A stretch of DNA of 64,000 nt from Paenibacillus sp. FSL K6-1330 (lineage in GTDB: Bacteria > Bacillota > Bacilli > Paenibacillales > Paenibacillaceae): the NCBI RefSeq assembly GCF_037976825.1, contig NZ_CP150269.1, positions 3,609,501 through 3,673,500 on the forward strand. Reading direction: 5' to 3'. Each line of letters begins with the position of its first letter. Within the stretch, counting starts at the first letter, position 1. Position numbers and translations under genes: made by a program. The notes beneath the pieces are model-generated. The model ran no database searches. It saw nothing but the letters and a program-made list of their open reading frames with translations, and was not told the DNA's origin. This document shows positions 44,339 to 53,552 of this stretch, piece by piece.

Positions 44339-44375
44339 ACATATTGAATATATTGATACTATATATTATATTCTA
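44339..44375. promoter_or_regulatory. Operator-like region before the glycan operon
   Basis: CATATTGAATATATTGATA contains TTGAATATATT (44344-44354), identical on the opposite strand to the core of the dyad at 42914. A further TATATATTATATT follows and may include the -10 region. It lies about 80 bp before the first gene of the 44.4-58.8 kb operon. Confidence 0.45.
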
Positions 44376-44435
44376 GAAAATGATGGCTAACCAAGAAACA
44401 AAAGTACATCTAACCTGAGCAGGGAGGTTTAGAAC

Positions 44436-46670
44436 GTGCCAAAAGACCGCAGAGAAGAGCGAACCGGGTTTCAGGAATCGGCTCTGTATCATCCCGACTA
44501 TGATCTTCAGACTGACTTTGTGATGGTCTACGGAATTGATGAAACGATGCCGGAGCGCATTCAGAAATGGAAGGAAAAAGGATATATCGTCCATTTGATG
44601 ACAGGAGTCGCATGGGGGACATACAACAACTACCTGGACGGAGAGGTTGACGGCTTATCACATTGGGATGAAGCGCAGACCGATCGTCATGGTGAGATGA
44701 TCCTGCATGGGAAACGACCGGTTATTCCATACATGGTGCCAACGATTTCCTTTGGCCGATATCTAGCGGATCGAATACGCATTGCGGTTGATGCGGGTGT
44801 AGAGGCCATCCATCTGGAGGAGCCCGAATTCTGGGTGAATGGCGGATATTCGGAAGCGTTTAAGCGGGAATGGCTTCTGTATTACAAAGAACCATGGATT
44901 CCGCCACACGCTTCACCTGACGCACAATACCGAGCTTCTAAATTGAAAGCGCATTTATACACACGCGTGCTGGACCGGTTATGTGCAGAGATGAAGGAAT
45001 ACGCGCTAACTCGTTACGGCCGAGTCCTTCGCTTTTACGTTCCGACCCATAGTTTGATCAATTATACGCAGTGGCGAATTGTCAGCCCGCAATCCGGCCT
45101 CGTTGAGCTTCCATCCATTGACGGGTACATTGCACAGATCTGGACGGGGACATCAAGGACGCCGAACGTGTATGAAGGGCAACGCAAGGAACGGACGTTT
45201 GAAACCGCTTACCTCGAATATGGCGTGATGCAGGAGCTGGTTCGCGGAACCGACAGACGCATGTGGTTTTTGCATGATCCGATCGAGGATAACCCGAACC
45301 ACACTTGGGCGGATTACAAACAGAACTACTTAAAGACCGTTGTCGCCTCACTGCTGCATCCCGGAGTTGCCCATTACGAAGTTTCACCCTGGCCGCGAAG
45401 AATCTTTCAAGGAACTTATCCATCCGAAGATGGCTCCGGTAAGGAGTCCATCCCGTCTGACTATGCAACGACGCTGCTCCAGGTCATGCACACGCTGGGC
45501 AACATGGACCAGGAAGTGATCGAATCGGCAGAAGATGACTTGCAAGTTGGCGTTCTGATTGCCGACTCCGCGATGTTTCAGCGGATGAAGCCGGAACCAC
45601 AAGCGCCCGATGCCGGTAAATACGACGGTACGGACCCTGAAGGATTTCAGGCGGAAGGAGATACAGAGCTTCTTGATTTCTCCCCTTTTTACGGTCTGTC
45701 GCTCCCGCTGCTGAAGCATGGATTACCGGTTCGTCCGCTTCAGCTGGATAATGTAAGGCGGTATCCGGGTTATTTGGATCCTTACCGCGTGCTGGTTCTA
45801 AGCTATGAATTCATCAAACCGGAGTATCCGGACATTCATAATGCTCTTGCCCAGTGGGTGCAGGATGGCGGGGCGTTGATTTATGTTGGCGATGATAGCG
45901 ACCCGTATCATGGCATTCGTTCATGGTGGAACAATGACCACAAGGATAACCTGTTTGGCCCGAAGTATAACTCGCCGCGGGAGCATTTGTTTGAGCAGCT
46001 TGGTCTGAAGGAGAAAGCGGACGGTATCCATCAGGCAGGAAAAGGCGTCGTGTGCTGGTTAGATCAACATCCAACTGACCTCACCCTATCCAAAGCAGGG
46101 GCAGACCAGCTGCGGCACGCCGTTCAAGCCACGCTGGAAGCACTTCACGGCGCAGAACGACCGTTGAATTCCAAACATTATTTCAAGCTCAAGCGCGGCC
46201 CTTATCTGATCGCTTCGGTTCTGGAGGAATCGATTACCGATGAGCCGTTGAACATCTCAGGCCCGATCGTGAACTTGTTCGATTCGAAGCTATCCGTTCT
46301 GGATCAGGTTACGTTAAGTCCAGGGCAACAAGCGCTGCTCTATGATGTTGAGGCTGGACGTCCTTCGGACGGCAAGGTATCCGTCATTGCTGCTTCCTCC
46401 CGAATCGAGGAGCTTGCCCAGACGGAATCAGGCTTCCGATTCATTGCTAGAGGGCCGTCCAATCTGCAGGCAAGCGCGAGATTGTATTGCCCAATAGAGC
46501 CGATATCTGTCCAGTACGTTATTCAGGATCAAGTCTTAACTGCTGGGTGGGTATGGGATCCGCAGTCGCTAACCGTGCTGCTGCAGTATGAACATGGGGG
46601 CGCGAACCATGCAGAGATCCAGGTTGATTGGAAGCCAGCGAAATTCATACCTGAACCTGCAGCCGATTGA
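44436..46670 (+). CDS. Unassigned glycosidase-like protein, 744 residues
   Basis: I do not recognise the family with confidence. The N-terminal 350 residues look like a TIM-barrel hydrolase: strands such as FVMVYGIDETMPERIQKWKE, an acidic AIHLEEPEFWVNGGY, and WFLHDPIEDNPNHTW. About residues 430-530 resemble a glutamine-amidotransferase-like domain as in beta-galactosidase trimerisation modules (LDPYRVLVLSYEFIKPEYPD, GGALIYVGDDSDPY). The C-terminal part is beta-rich. There is no signal peptide, so it acts in the cytoplasm. GTG start with GGGAGG 8 nt upstream. It heads the operon with GH38 next (23-nt gap), so it probably hydrolyses an imported glycan. Confidence 0.65.
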   Translation: MPKDRREERTGFQESALYHPDYDLQTDFVMVYGIDETMPERIQKWKEKGYIVHLMTGVAWGTYNNYLDGEVDGLSHWDEAQTDRHGEMILHGKRPVIPYMVPTISFGRYLADRIRIAVDAGVEAIHLEEPEFWVNGGYSEAFKREWLLYYKEPWIPPHASPDAQYRASKLKAHLYTRVLDRLCAEMKEYALTRYGRVLRFYVPTHSLINYTQWRIVSPQSGLVELPSIDGYIAQIWTGTSRTPNVYEGQRKERTFETAYLEYGVMQELVRGTDRRMWFLHDPIEDNPNHTWADYKQNYLKTVVASLLHPGVAHYEVSPWPRRIFQGTYPSEDGSGKESIPSDYATTLLQVMHTLGNMDQEVIESAEDDLQVGVLIADSAMFQRMKPEPQAPDAGKYDGTDPEGFQAEGDTELLDFSPFYGLSLPLLKHGLPVRPLQLDNVRRYPGYLDPYRVLVLSYEFIKPEYPDIHNALAQWVQDGGALIYVGDDSDPYHGIRSWWNNDHKDNLFGPKYNSPREHLFEQLGLKEKADGIHQAGKGVVCWLDQHPTDLTLSKAGADQLRHAVQATLEALHGAERPLNSKHYFKLKRGPYLIASVLEESITDEPLNISGPIVNLFDSKLSVLDQVTLSPGQQALLYDVEAGRPSDGKVSVIAASSRIEELAQTESGFRFIARGPSNLQASARLYCPIEPISVQYVIQDQVLTAGWVWDPQSLTVLLQYEHGGANHAEIQVDWKPAKFIPEPAAD

Positions 46671-46693
46671 GCAATTGAGAGGAGCAAATCATC

Positions 46694-49600
46694 ATGCCAT
46701 ACGAACCGATAAGGCCGGAACGATTAAAACAAATGTTAAACCATCTTCGGGAAGCGATATATGAGCCGGTTGCCGAGTTGGAAGTGACTGCATGGGTTAC
46801 GCCCGAGCCCGTATCGTTCATGGATCGAATGAAGGGCACGCAAATGACGCTTGTCCATGGCAAGCGATGGGGGAGCCTGTGGGACTGTGCCTGGTTCCGA
46901 TTTACCGGCAGCCTTCCGGAAAATAGCCGTAAGGAAGACCTCGTTCTCTTACTCGACATCAACGGCGAGTTGTGCCTGGTGGATCCGGAAGGATCGCCGG
47001 TCCAGGGATTGACTACCGTGAATTCGGAATTCGATTTTTCATTAGGACTCCCCGGCAAGCGTGTTGTCCAGCTTCATGACATGTACCTGAACGGATCTGA
47101 CATTGAAGTATGGGCAGATGCGGGCAATAACGATCTCTTCGGCAAATATCAGGGAGGAACCTTGAAAGAGGCTGTCATCGCGAACTGCCGGGAAGATATT
47201 CGAGCCCTTTATTACGATGTCGAAGTGCTCTTGGAAGCTGCCGAGCAGCTCCATGCTGGAACCGCGCGCAAAGAAAGAATCTATCAGGCGCTCTATGACG
47301 TTTCATTGCAGCTTACGGATTTCTCGCCGGAACTGGTGAATCAAGTGAAGAAGCAATTGGATAAACAATTAAGCTTGCAGGGGGGCGATCCGGTCTTAAC
47401 GATCAGCGCGGTGGGTCATGCGCATATCGATTTGGCTTGGTTGTGGCCGATCCGCGAAACGATCCGGAAAGGCGCCAGAACGTTCTCTACCGCGCTTCGC
47501 ATGATGGAACGCTATCCGGAGTATGTATTTGGCGCAAGCCAGCCCCAGCTATACGACTGGATGAAGTTGCATTATCCCGCGTTATATGAACAGATCAAGG
47601 AGCGGGTACGTGAGGGCAGATGGGAACCGCAAGGTGCCATGTGGGTGGAGTCGGATACCAATGTGCCGGGCGGTGAATCCTTGGTACGCCAGATCCTGTA
47701 CGGTAAGCGATATTTTCAGCAGGAATTCGGCTTGGAGATGAAATCGCTCTGGATGCCGGACGTATTCGGTTACTCCGCAAGCCTGCCACAGCTGCTCAAG
47801 AAGTCGGGCGTGGATTATATGATGACCCAGAAGCTTTCCTGGAGCGAGTATAACCGGCACCCTCACCATTCCTTTCTGTGGGAAGGGATTGATGGCTCCG
47901 CTGTATTAACGCATATGCCGCCTGAAGATACATACAACAGCCCGGCAGCCCCTCGTTCCATCGCCAAAGCGGAGCGGGAATATTTAGATAAAAATGTATC
48001 CAGCCATGCCCTGATGCTCTTCGGCATTGGAGACGGCGGTGGGGGTCCTGGTGAAGAGCATTTGGAGCGGCTGGCACGCGAGAAGAACCTGCTTGGTCTG
48101 TCCCCTGTCATACAGGAGCCCTCGTGGAAGTTCTTTGAGCGATTGAATGAAGAACGCGAGTCGTTCCAGACATGGCGCGGTGAACTTTATCTGGAAAAGC
48201 ATCAAGGCACTCTGACCAGTCAGGCGCGAAGCAAGCGGTACAACCGGAAGATGGAGAAAGCGCTGCGTGAGTTGGAGTTCGCTTCCGTGCTGGCTGCCCA
48301 GTTAGGCAGGACATACCCGTCCGAGACGCTGGAGACGATCTGGAAAGAAGTCCTGCTGTATCAGTTCCACGACATTCTTCCGGGCTCTTCAATAAAGCGG
48401 GTATACGATGAGTCGTTAGTGCGGTATGAAGAGCTGCTATCCCAAACGGAAGCGATGATTGCCGATACCTATCGCTATTTGGCAGAACACATTTCACACG
48501 ATGCCGAAGCTTCTCCCGGGACGGTCGTTTTCAATTCGCTGCCTTGGGAACGCCGGGAGTGGCTGCACGCGAATGGACAATGGCATAACGTGTTGGTTCC
48601 ATCGATGGGCTACGTCATCATATCAGATGTCGCCGATCCTGGAACCGAAGATGAAGTGGCATCTGGCATTGAAATGCTTCTAGAAAAACCGGAAGCGGAA
48701 TTAGACATTACAGTTTCGGAACGAACCCTGGAGAACGATAAATTGATCGTGAAATTTGATCAAAACGGAGGCATTCTATCGATCTTGGATAAGGCGGTAG
48801 CTCGTGAAGTCATTCAGCAAGGCCAATCGGGTAACGATCTTCGTGTGTATCATGACGAAGGAGATGCATGGGATTTCCGTCATGACTATTCAGCGAATCC
48901 GGGCAAGCCGTTAAATCTCCTTCATATTCAGGAGCTACGGGACGGACCGCGAAACGGGCTGGTTTTCGAATACGCTTATGGTGAATCTACGCTGACGCAG
49001 ACCGTTGTACTGACGGAGGGAAGCCGGCGCATCGATTTCGAGACGGCCGTCGATTGGAGAGAGAATGGCAAGATGCTAAGAACCTCGTTCCCGGTCAATA
49101 TACGCACGGATCAGGTTCAATGCGAGATTCAGTTCGGCAGCTTGAGCAGGCCGACTCACCGCAATACGATGTGGGATTTTGCGAAGGACGAGATTTGTGC
49201 TCATCAATGGGTTGACTTATCGGAGCCGGATTATGGTGTCGCGCTGCTCAATGATTGCAAATATGGCCATCGGGCGATCCATAACGTGCTGGATCTGCAT
49301 TTGCTCCGCAGCAGCTCTTATCCGGATCCGGATGCGGACCGAGCGGCGCACCGATTCACATATTCGTTATATCCGCATCAAGGGAGCCATGTGCAAGCCG
49401 AAATCTATCGACGAGGCAATGAGCTGAATATCCCGCTTCGTACGGTGTCCTTGCCTTCCATGCCTAATCAAGAGACAGGAGAGCTACCGTCATCTCAAGC
49501 ATTTCTGAGACCGGATCATGCGAACATTATGGTGGAATCCGTCAAGAAAGCCGAGGATGGCGACGACATCATGGTTCGTCTGTACGAAACTTCGGGAACA

Positions 49601-49765
49601 CATGCGGGCACGACACTCCATTTCGGATTTGAAGTGGTCGAAGCCTGGACTACGGATCTGATGGAAAACATCCTTACCGCACTGCCGATTGACAAAACAT
49701 CCAACACAATTGCGCTTTCCTTCACGCCGTTTGAAATCATCACGCTGCGTTTGAGATTCCGTTAA
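46694..49765 (+). CDS. GH38 alpha-mannosidase
   Basis: The 1023-residue cytoplasmic glycoside hydrolase family 38 enzyme removes alpha-mannose from oligosaccharides. The zinc-binding HAHIDLAWLWP gives His244/Asp246, and the nucleophile Asp356 is in SLWMPDVFGYS. Further family blocks are VESDTNVPGGESLVRQILYG and YQFHDILPGSSIKRVYDE. The C-terminal beta domains are complete. It is preceded by the unassigned glycosidase-like gene and followed by a hairpin and the transport genes, indicating breakdown of imported mannose-containing glycans. Confidence 0.95.
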   Translation: MPYEPIRPERLKQMLNHLREAIYEPVAELEVTAWVTPEPVSFMDRMKGTQMTLVHGKRWGSLWDCAWFRFTGSLPENSRKEDLVLLLDINGELCLVDPEGSPVQGLTTVNSEFDFSLGLPGKRVVQLHDMYLNGSDIEVWADAGNNDLFGKYQGGTLKEAVIANCREDIRALYYDVEVLLEAAEQLHAGTARKERIYQALYDVSLQLTDFSPELVNQVKKQLDKQLSLQGGDPVLTISAVGHAHIDLAWLWPIRETIRKGARTFSTALRMMERYPEYVFGASQPQLYDWMKLHYPALYEQIKERVREGRWEPQGAMWVESDTNVPGGESLVRQILYGKRYFQQEFGLEMKSLWMPDVFGYSASLPQLLKKSGVDYMMTQKLSWSEYNRHPHHSFLWEGIDGSAVLTHMPPEDTYNSPAAPRSIAKAEREYLDKNVSSHALMLFGIGDGGGGPGEEHLERLAREKNLLGLSPVIQEPSWKFFERLNEERESFQTWRGELYLEKHQGTLTSQARSKRYNRKMEKALRELEFASVLAAQLGRTYPSETLETIWKEVLLYQFHDILPGSSIKRVYDESLVRYEELLSQTEAMIADTYRYLAEHISHDAEASPGTVVFNSLPWERREWLHANGQWHNVLVPSMGYVIISDVADPGTEDEVASGIEMLLEKPEAELDITVSERTLENDKLIVKFDQNGGILSILDKAVAREVIQQGQSGNDLRVYHDEGDAWDFRHDYSANPGKPLNLLHIQELRDGPRNGLVFEYAYGESTLTQTVVLTEGSRRIDFETAVDWRENGKMLRTSFPVNIRTDQVQCEIQFGSLSRPTHRNTMWDFAKDEICAHQWVDLSEPDYGVALLNDCKYGHRAIHNVLDLHLLRSSSYPDPDADRAAHRFTYSLYPHQGSHVQAEIYRRGNELNIPLRTVSLPSMPNQETGELPSSQAFLRPDHANIMVESVKKAEDGDDIMVRLYETSGTHAGTTLHFGFEVVEAWTTDLMENILTALPIDKTSNTIALSFTPFEIITLRLRFR

Positions 49766-49772
49766 TGTAACC

Positions 49773-49791
49773 GGGGCGGTCAATCCGCCCC
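49773..49791 (+). other. Intra-operon stem-loop between mannosidase and permease genes
   Basis: GGGGCGG and CCGCCCC form a perfect 7-bp GC stem with a 5-nt loop. No T-run follows, so it is unlikely to stop transcription. It may mark an mRNA processing or stabilising point between enzyme and transport genes. Confidence 0.7.
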
Positions 49792-49812
49792 ACTGAAAGG
49801 AGAGGTGGGAAT

Positions 49813-50739
49813 GTGAGCAAGTCACGATTAACAAACAACCGATTCATGAAACGAATCTGGCAGCACAAGCTCTTTTACTTGTTCATGCTGCCAGGCATCG
49901 TCTGGTTTTTTCTGTTCTCTTACGTGCCCTTATACGGAATTCAAGTTGCTTTCAGGGACTATACCTTCGTTGGCGGATTTACCGGGAGTCCCTGGGCAGG
50001 ATTTAAGTATTTTGAACAATTCTTCAATTACTATCAATCTGGTGACATCATTCGCAACACAGTCATCATCAGTCTCATGAAGCTGCTGATTGGATTTCCG
50101 ATGCCGATCGTTCTTGCGCTCCTGTTAAATGAAGTGCGGAAGATGAAATTCAAGAAGACGATTCAGACTCTTTCTTATTTACCTTATTTCGTATCCTGGA
50201 TTGTGGTTGTCACGCTCATGCAGCGTTTACTGACTCCATATGGCGGTCCGGTCAATGACTTGCTGGGGTCATTTGGAGCTGAATCGATTCAGTTCCTGAA
50301 CAACCCTACCTGGTTCTATCAGATGATTGTCGGGTCTGACATCTGGAAGAATATCGGCTGGAATTCGATTATCTTCATGGCCGCCATTGCGGGTATTGAT
50401 CAGCAGCTTTACGAAGCTGCCAAGATAGATGGCGCAGGACGTTTCAAGCAGATGTGGCATGTGACACTTCCAGGTATCCGCAATGTCGCCATCATCTTAT
50501 TTATTCTCGCCGTAGGGAATCTGATGAGCGCCGGGTATGAACAGCTGCTTCTCCTGAATGGACCTGCAACTGCCAGCATGGGCAGCGTACTGGACGTGCA
50601 TGCCATCAATTCAGGTATCCGGGAAGGTCGTCTTAGTTACGCCGCTGCGGTCGGGCTATTCCAAAGCATCATCGGGCTCATCCTGGTTCTGACCGTTAAT
50701 CGCATCGCCCGCAAAGTCAGTGATGTATCCCTGTTCTAA
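49813..50739 (+). CDS. Sugar ABC transporter permease, LplB type (second system)
   Basis: The 308-residue permease has six helices, the segment LFYLFMLPGIVWFFLFSYVP and the EAA loop DQQLYEAAKIDGAGRFKQMW. The GTG start follows GGAGAGGTGGG. It pairs with the permease encoded 12 nt downstream and the binding protein at 51.7 kb. As in the first system, no ATPase gene is present. Confidence 0.94.
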   Translation: MSKSRLTNNRFMKRIWQHKLFYLFMLPGIVWFFLFSYVPLYGIQVAFRDYTFVGGFTGSPWAGFKYFEQFFNYYQSGDIIRNTVIISLMKLLIGFPMPIVLALLLNEVRKMKFKKTIQTLSYLPYFVSWIVVVTLMQRLLTPYGGPVNDLLGSFGAESIQFLNNPTWFYQMIVGSDIWKNIGWNSIIFMAAIAGIDQQLYEAAKIDGAGRFKQMWHVTLPGIRNVAIILFILAVGNLMSAGYEQLLLLNGPATASMGSVLDVHAINSGIREGRLSYAAAVGLFQSIIGLILVLTVNRIARKVSDVSLF

Positions 50740-50751
50740 GGAGGTGACGTT

Positions 50752-51648
50752 ATGAAACGTAAATGGTCTTTATTCTCGGTGTTCAATTATACCGTTCTCG
50801 CTATCATCGGATTTTCCATGATCTATCCGTTTATTTACATTTTGGCGTATTCCCTTAACGACGGAAAGGATTCGATGATGGGGGCGATTTATTTTTTGCC
50901 CCGTAAATTCACGCTGGAGAACTACGCGCAGGTATTCGATAATGCCCGCATCTGGAAGGCGTACCAAATTACGCTCATGCGCACCGTGCTGGGGACATTC
51001 CTTCATGTTGTGCTGAGTACGCTCATGGCCTATGCACTTTCCAAAAAGACATTGCCGGGCCGCTCTTTTTTCACCTTTTACATCTTTTTGCCGACGATTT
51101 TCAGTGCCGGGTTCATTCCGTTCTTCATCACGCTGCAAAAACTGCATCTGATCAACAGCTTCTGGGTGTATGTTCTGCCGATGCTGTTCAATTTCATGCA
51201 CATCGTCATTATCCGAACCTTTCTGCAAGGCATACCCGAAGAACTGGAAGAGTCTGCTCGCATTGACGGGTATGGCGATTTTCAAATCTTCGTGCGGATT
51301 ATACTGCCGCTTTCGGGACCGGTGCTTGCCACCATCTCCCTGTTCATCGGGGTGGCCCATTGGAATGATTGGTTCTCAGGTGCTTACTACGTATCCAACA
51401 AAGACTTGATCCCGGTGCAGACCCTCTTGCAAGAAATGCTTACGGAAGCTGAGGCACTGTCCAATTCGATGCAGCGAGCCGCGCAGCAGGGCGGGCAGAC
51501 GATTGGCGGAACCAGCGGCGCTGGTGCTACTCCGGAATCACTCCGGATGGCCTTGCTTGTCATTACGGTCTTTCCGATCTTGTGCATTTATCCGTTCTTA
51601 CAACGATATTTCGTAAAGGGGGTTATGATCGGTTCGGTTAAAGGTTAG
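50752..51648 (+). CDS. Sugar ABC transporter permease, YtcP/MalG type (second system)
   Basis: The 298-residue partner permease has the EAA loop PEELEESARIDGYGDFQIFV and end motif QRYFVKGVMIGSVKG. The stretch between helices 5 and 6 has a Gly/Ala/Gln-rich insertion (AAQQGGQTIGGTSGAGATPE) that the first system's permease lacks. AAGGAGG precedes the ATG. Confidence 0.94.
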   Translation: MKRKWSLFSVFNYTVLAIIGFSMIYPFIYILAYSLNDGKDSMMGAIYFLPRKFTLENYAQVFDNARIWKAYQITLMRTVLGTFLHVVLSTLMAYALSKKTLPGRSFFTFYIFLPTIFSAGFIPFFITLQKLHLINSFWVYVLPMLFNFMHIVIIRTFLQGIPEELEESARIDGYGDFQIFVRIILPLSGPVLATISLFIGVAHWNDWFSGAYYVSNKDLIPVQTLLQEMLTEAEALSNSMQRAAQQGGQTIGGTSGAGATPESLRMALLVITVFPILCIYPFLQRYFVKGVMIGSVKG

Positions 51649-51720
51649 GTCATCCTGACCCGGAATTTGTCTAAAGCTTTACCAAGATCATTGATATCCA
51701 TATTCCAGGAGGCGATAGGT

Positions 51721-53379
51721 TTGAAGAGGATTTGGTCGAAAGGCGTATCCGCATTGCTCGTGTCCATCATGGTTGGAGGTTTGCTGATCAGCTGCACGAA
51801 TTCATCAGGGAACGGAGATAACGGAGAAGGGGCAGAAGGAGAGAATTCATACAAACTCAAAATACTGCACAATTGGAATGGTTCAAACGGTTCGGATGCC
51901 ATGACGCCCGTGGAGGAAGTCATCAAGGAGAAAACCGGCGTTACTCTCGAATGGGAATATACGAAAGGCAGTGAGACGGAGAAGGTAAACCAGATCTTCG
52001 CCACGCAGGATTTGCCGGATATTTATACAGGGCCAGCCTGGGGCGGAGAATTGGATGGCATCATTAAGGCAGCTAAAGAGGGACAATTGGTGGATATATC
52101 GGACAAGCTAAAGGATTATCCGAACCTGTCCAAATCCATCGCGGAAGAAAATGTGCCGCCGGCATTATATGAGAAAGCGATTGATGCTTACGAAGGCAAA
52201 AAATATTTGATGCTGCAAAATCAGCCGGCCACAAACGAAGACGGCATGGATTGGCTCTATGGCTTCTACGTGCGCAAAGACATCGCCGAGAAAGTTGGCG
52301 TCGATCCGCAATCCGTTGTCACGAAGGACGATTTCTACAACTTCCTCAAAAAAATCAAGGATGCCAACCTGCAAGAGAACGGCCAGCCGGTCTTTCCGCT
52401 GGGCGGTTTCAGTAACGGCTGGGCTGTTGGCATCGGTAACACCATGTTCTACTCGGGTGCAAGCTATGTAGACAAGGGCGATGGCACGGTTGAGCGTGAC
52501 TTTTTTACTAAAGGCTATGAAGAATACACCCTGTTTTATCGGAAGCTGGTTGAAGAAGGGCTGCTGGACCCGGAAGCCTTTACCCAGACAGACCCGATCG
52601 CCAAGGAAAAAATCAACCAAGGCCGCATCGCCATCCTCGCCGCACACTATCCGGCCATTCTGGATGCCTCCAAGGAGTATGCCGCTTCGCATCCTGGAAG
52701 CGAGTACATTCCTCTAGGCCCATTGGAGCGCGCTGACGTCGAGCCGGACAGGCCGGTTGATCTCGGAATCCAAGGCAACAACGTGACGGCGATCACGAAG
52801 AACTGTAAAGGCGCTTGCGTTGACGCAGCGCTGAAGTTCCTGGACTTCATGGCCTCGGACGAAGGCTTCATGCTGGCCAGATATGGAGTTCAGGGCGTTC
52901 ACTGGGACATGAAAGATGGCAAGCCGGTTGCCAACCAGGAATGGTTTGACAAATTCAGCACGGACACCAACATGAAGCTGCGCAAGAACGAAGGCATCAG
53001 CATCGGCCTGGAATCACTAACGGGTCTTGATCGCATCAATTCGGTAGCTGGCGGAGACATCTGGGCCGAACAGGAACGGCTTGACGCCATGGAGAATGCC
53101 CGCAAAATCCTCCGACCGAACGGCATTCACGTGATTACCGCCTATAACCCGGGCGATGTTATCACGAAGGCGCCGGAATGGGAAATGCTGAAGCCATCGA
53201 TGGATCGAATGGGGGATGCCTGGAAGGAAGCGGTATTCGCCAAATCGGATGAAGCGGCGATGAGCATCATTAATGAACTACGAGAACAGCTCCGCAAGAC
53301 CGGATATGAGAAAGCGATGCAGTTCACGAACGAAAATCTGAAGGGGAAAGACGTGGTAACCGTTCAGATGCCGAACTGA
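51721..53379 (+). CDS. Sugar-binding lipoprotein of ABC transporter (second system)
   Basis: The 552-residue extracellular binding protein has a lipobox GGLLISC (Cys25). TTG at 51721 is chosen because AGGAGG is 8 nt upstream and the signal peptide then starts properly with Lys-Arg; the frame is open to 51667, but that start has no ribosome site. Body motifs include TGVTLEWEYTKGSETEKVNQ and GQLVDISDKLKDYPNL. It captures the glycan fragment handled by the enzymes of this locus, presumably a mannose- or rhamnose-containing oligosaccharide. Confidence 0.93.
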   Translation: MKRIWSKGVSALLVSIMVGGLLISCTNSSGNGDNGEGAEGENSYKLKILHNWNGSNGSDAMTPVEEVIKEKTGVTLEWEYTKGSETEKVNQIFATQDLPDIYTGPAWGGELDGIIKAAKEGQLVDISDKLKDYPNLSKSIAEENVPPALYEKAIDAYEGKKYLMLQNQPATNEDGMDWLYGFYVRKDIAEKVGVDPQSVVTKDDFYNFLKKIKDANLQENGQPVFPLGGFSNGWAVGIGNTMFYSGASYVDKGDGTVERDFFTKGYEEYTLFYRKLVEEGLLDPEAFTQTDPIAKEKINQGRIAILAAHYPAILDASKEYAASHPGSEYIPLGPLERADVEPDRPVDLGIQGNNVTAITKNCKGACVDAALKFLDFMASDEGFMLARYGVQGVHWDMKDGKPVANQEWFDKFSTDTNMKLRKNEGISIGLESLTGLDRINSVAGGDIWAEQERLDAMENARKILRPNGIHVITAYNPGDVITKAPEWEMLKPSMDRMGDAWKEAVFAKSDEAAMSIINELREQLRKTGYEKAMQFTNENLKGKDVVTVQMPN

Positions 53380-53414
53380 TGACTTCCATCATCAAGGGAG
53401 CCCTGTTTAATACG

Positions 53415-53460
53415 AAAGGTTTCGCAGCACCTTGGCAACCAAGGGGGCGGAGCCTTTTGT
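53415..53460 (+). terminator. Hairpin after the binding-protein gene, partial terminator
   Basis: AAAGGTTTCGC pairs with GCGGAGCCTTT (two G-T pairs), with an inner CCTTGG/CCAAGG hairpin and a short TTTTG run. Such hairpins after binding-protein genes often protect the mRNA and lower expression of later genes. Confidence 0.65.
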
Positions 53461-53552
53461 GCTCTCCTTGCCATAGTTTCTAAAGTTTCCAAACCGCAAG
53501 GAGATGGAAGGGATTATCAAGAATTAACAAAACATGAAGGAGTTGAAGTTAA

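Noticed and set aside
50770..51360. Minus-strand frame of 196 codons
   Set aside because: Antisense shadow of the permease gene, very His/Arg/Gln-rich, no family resemblance.
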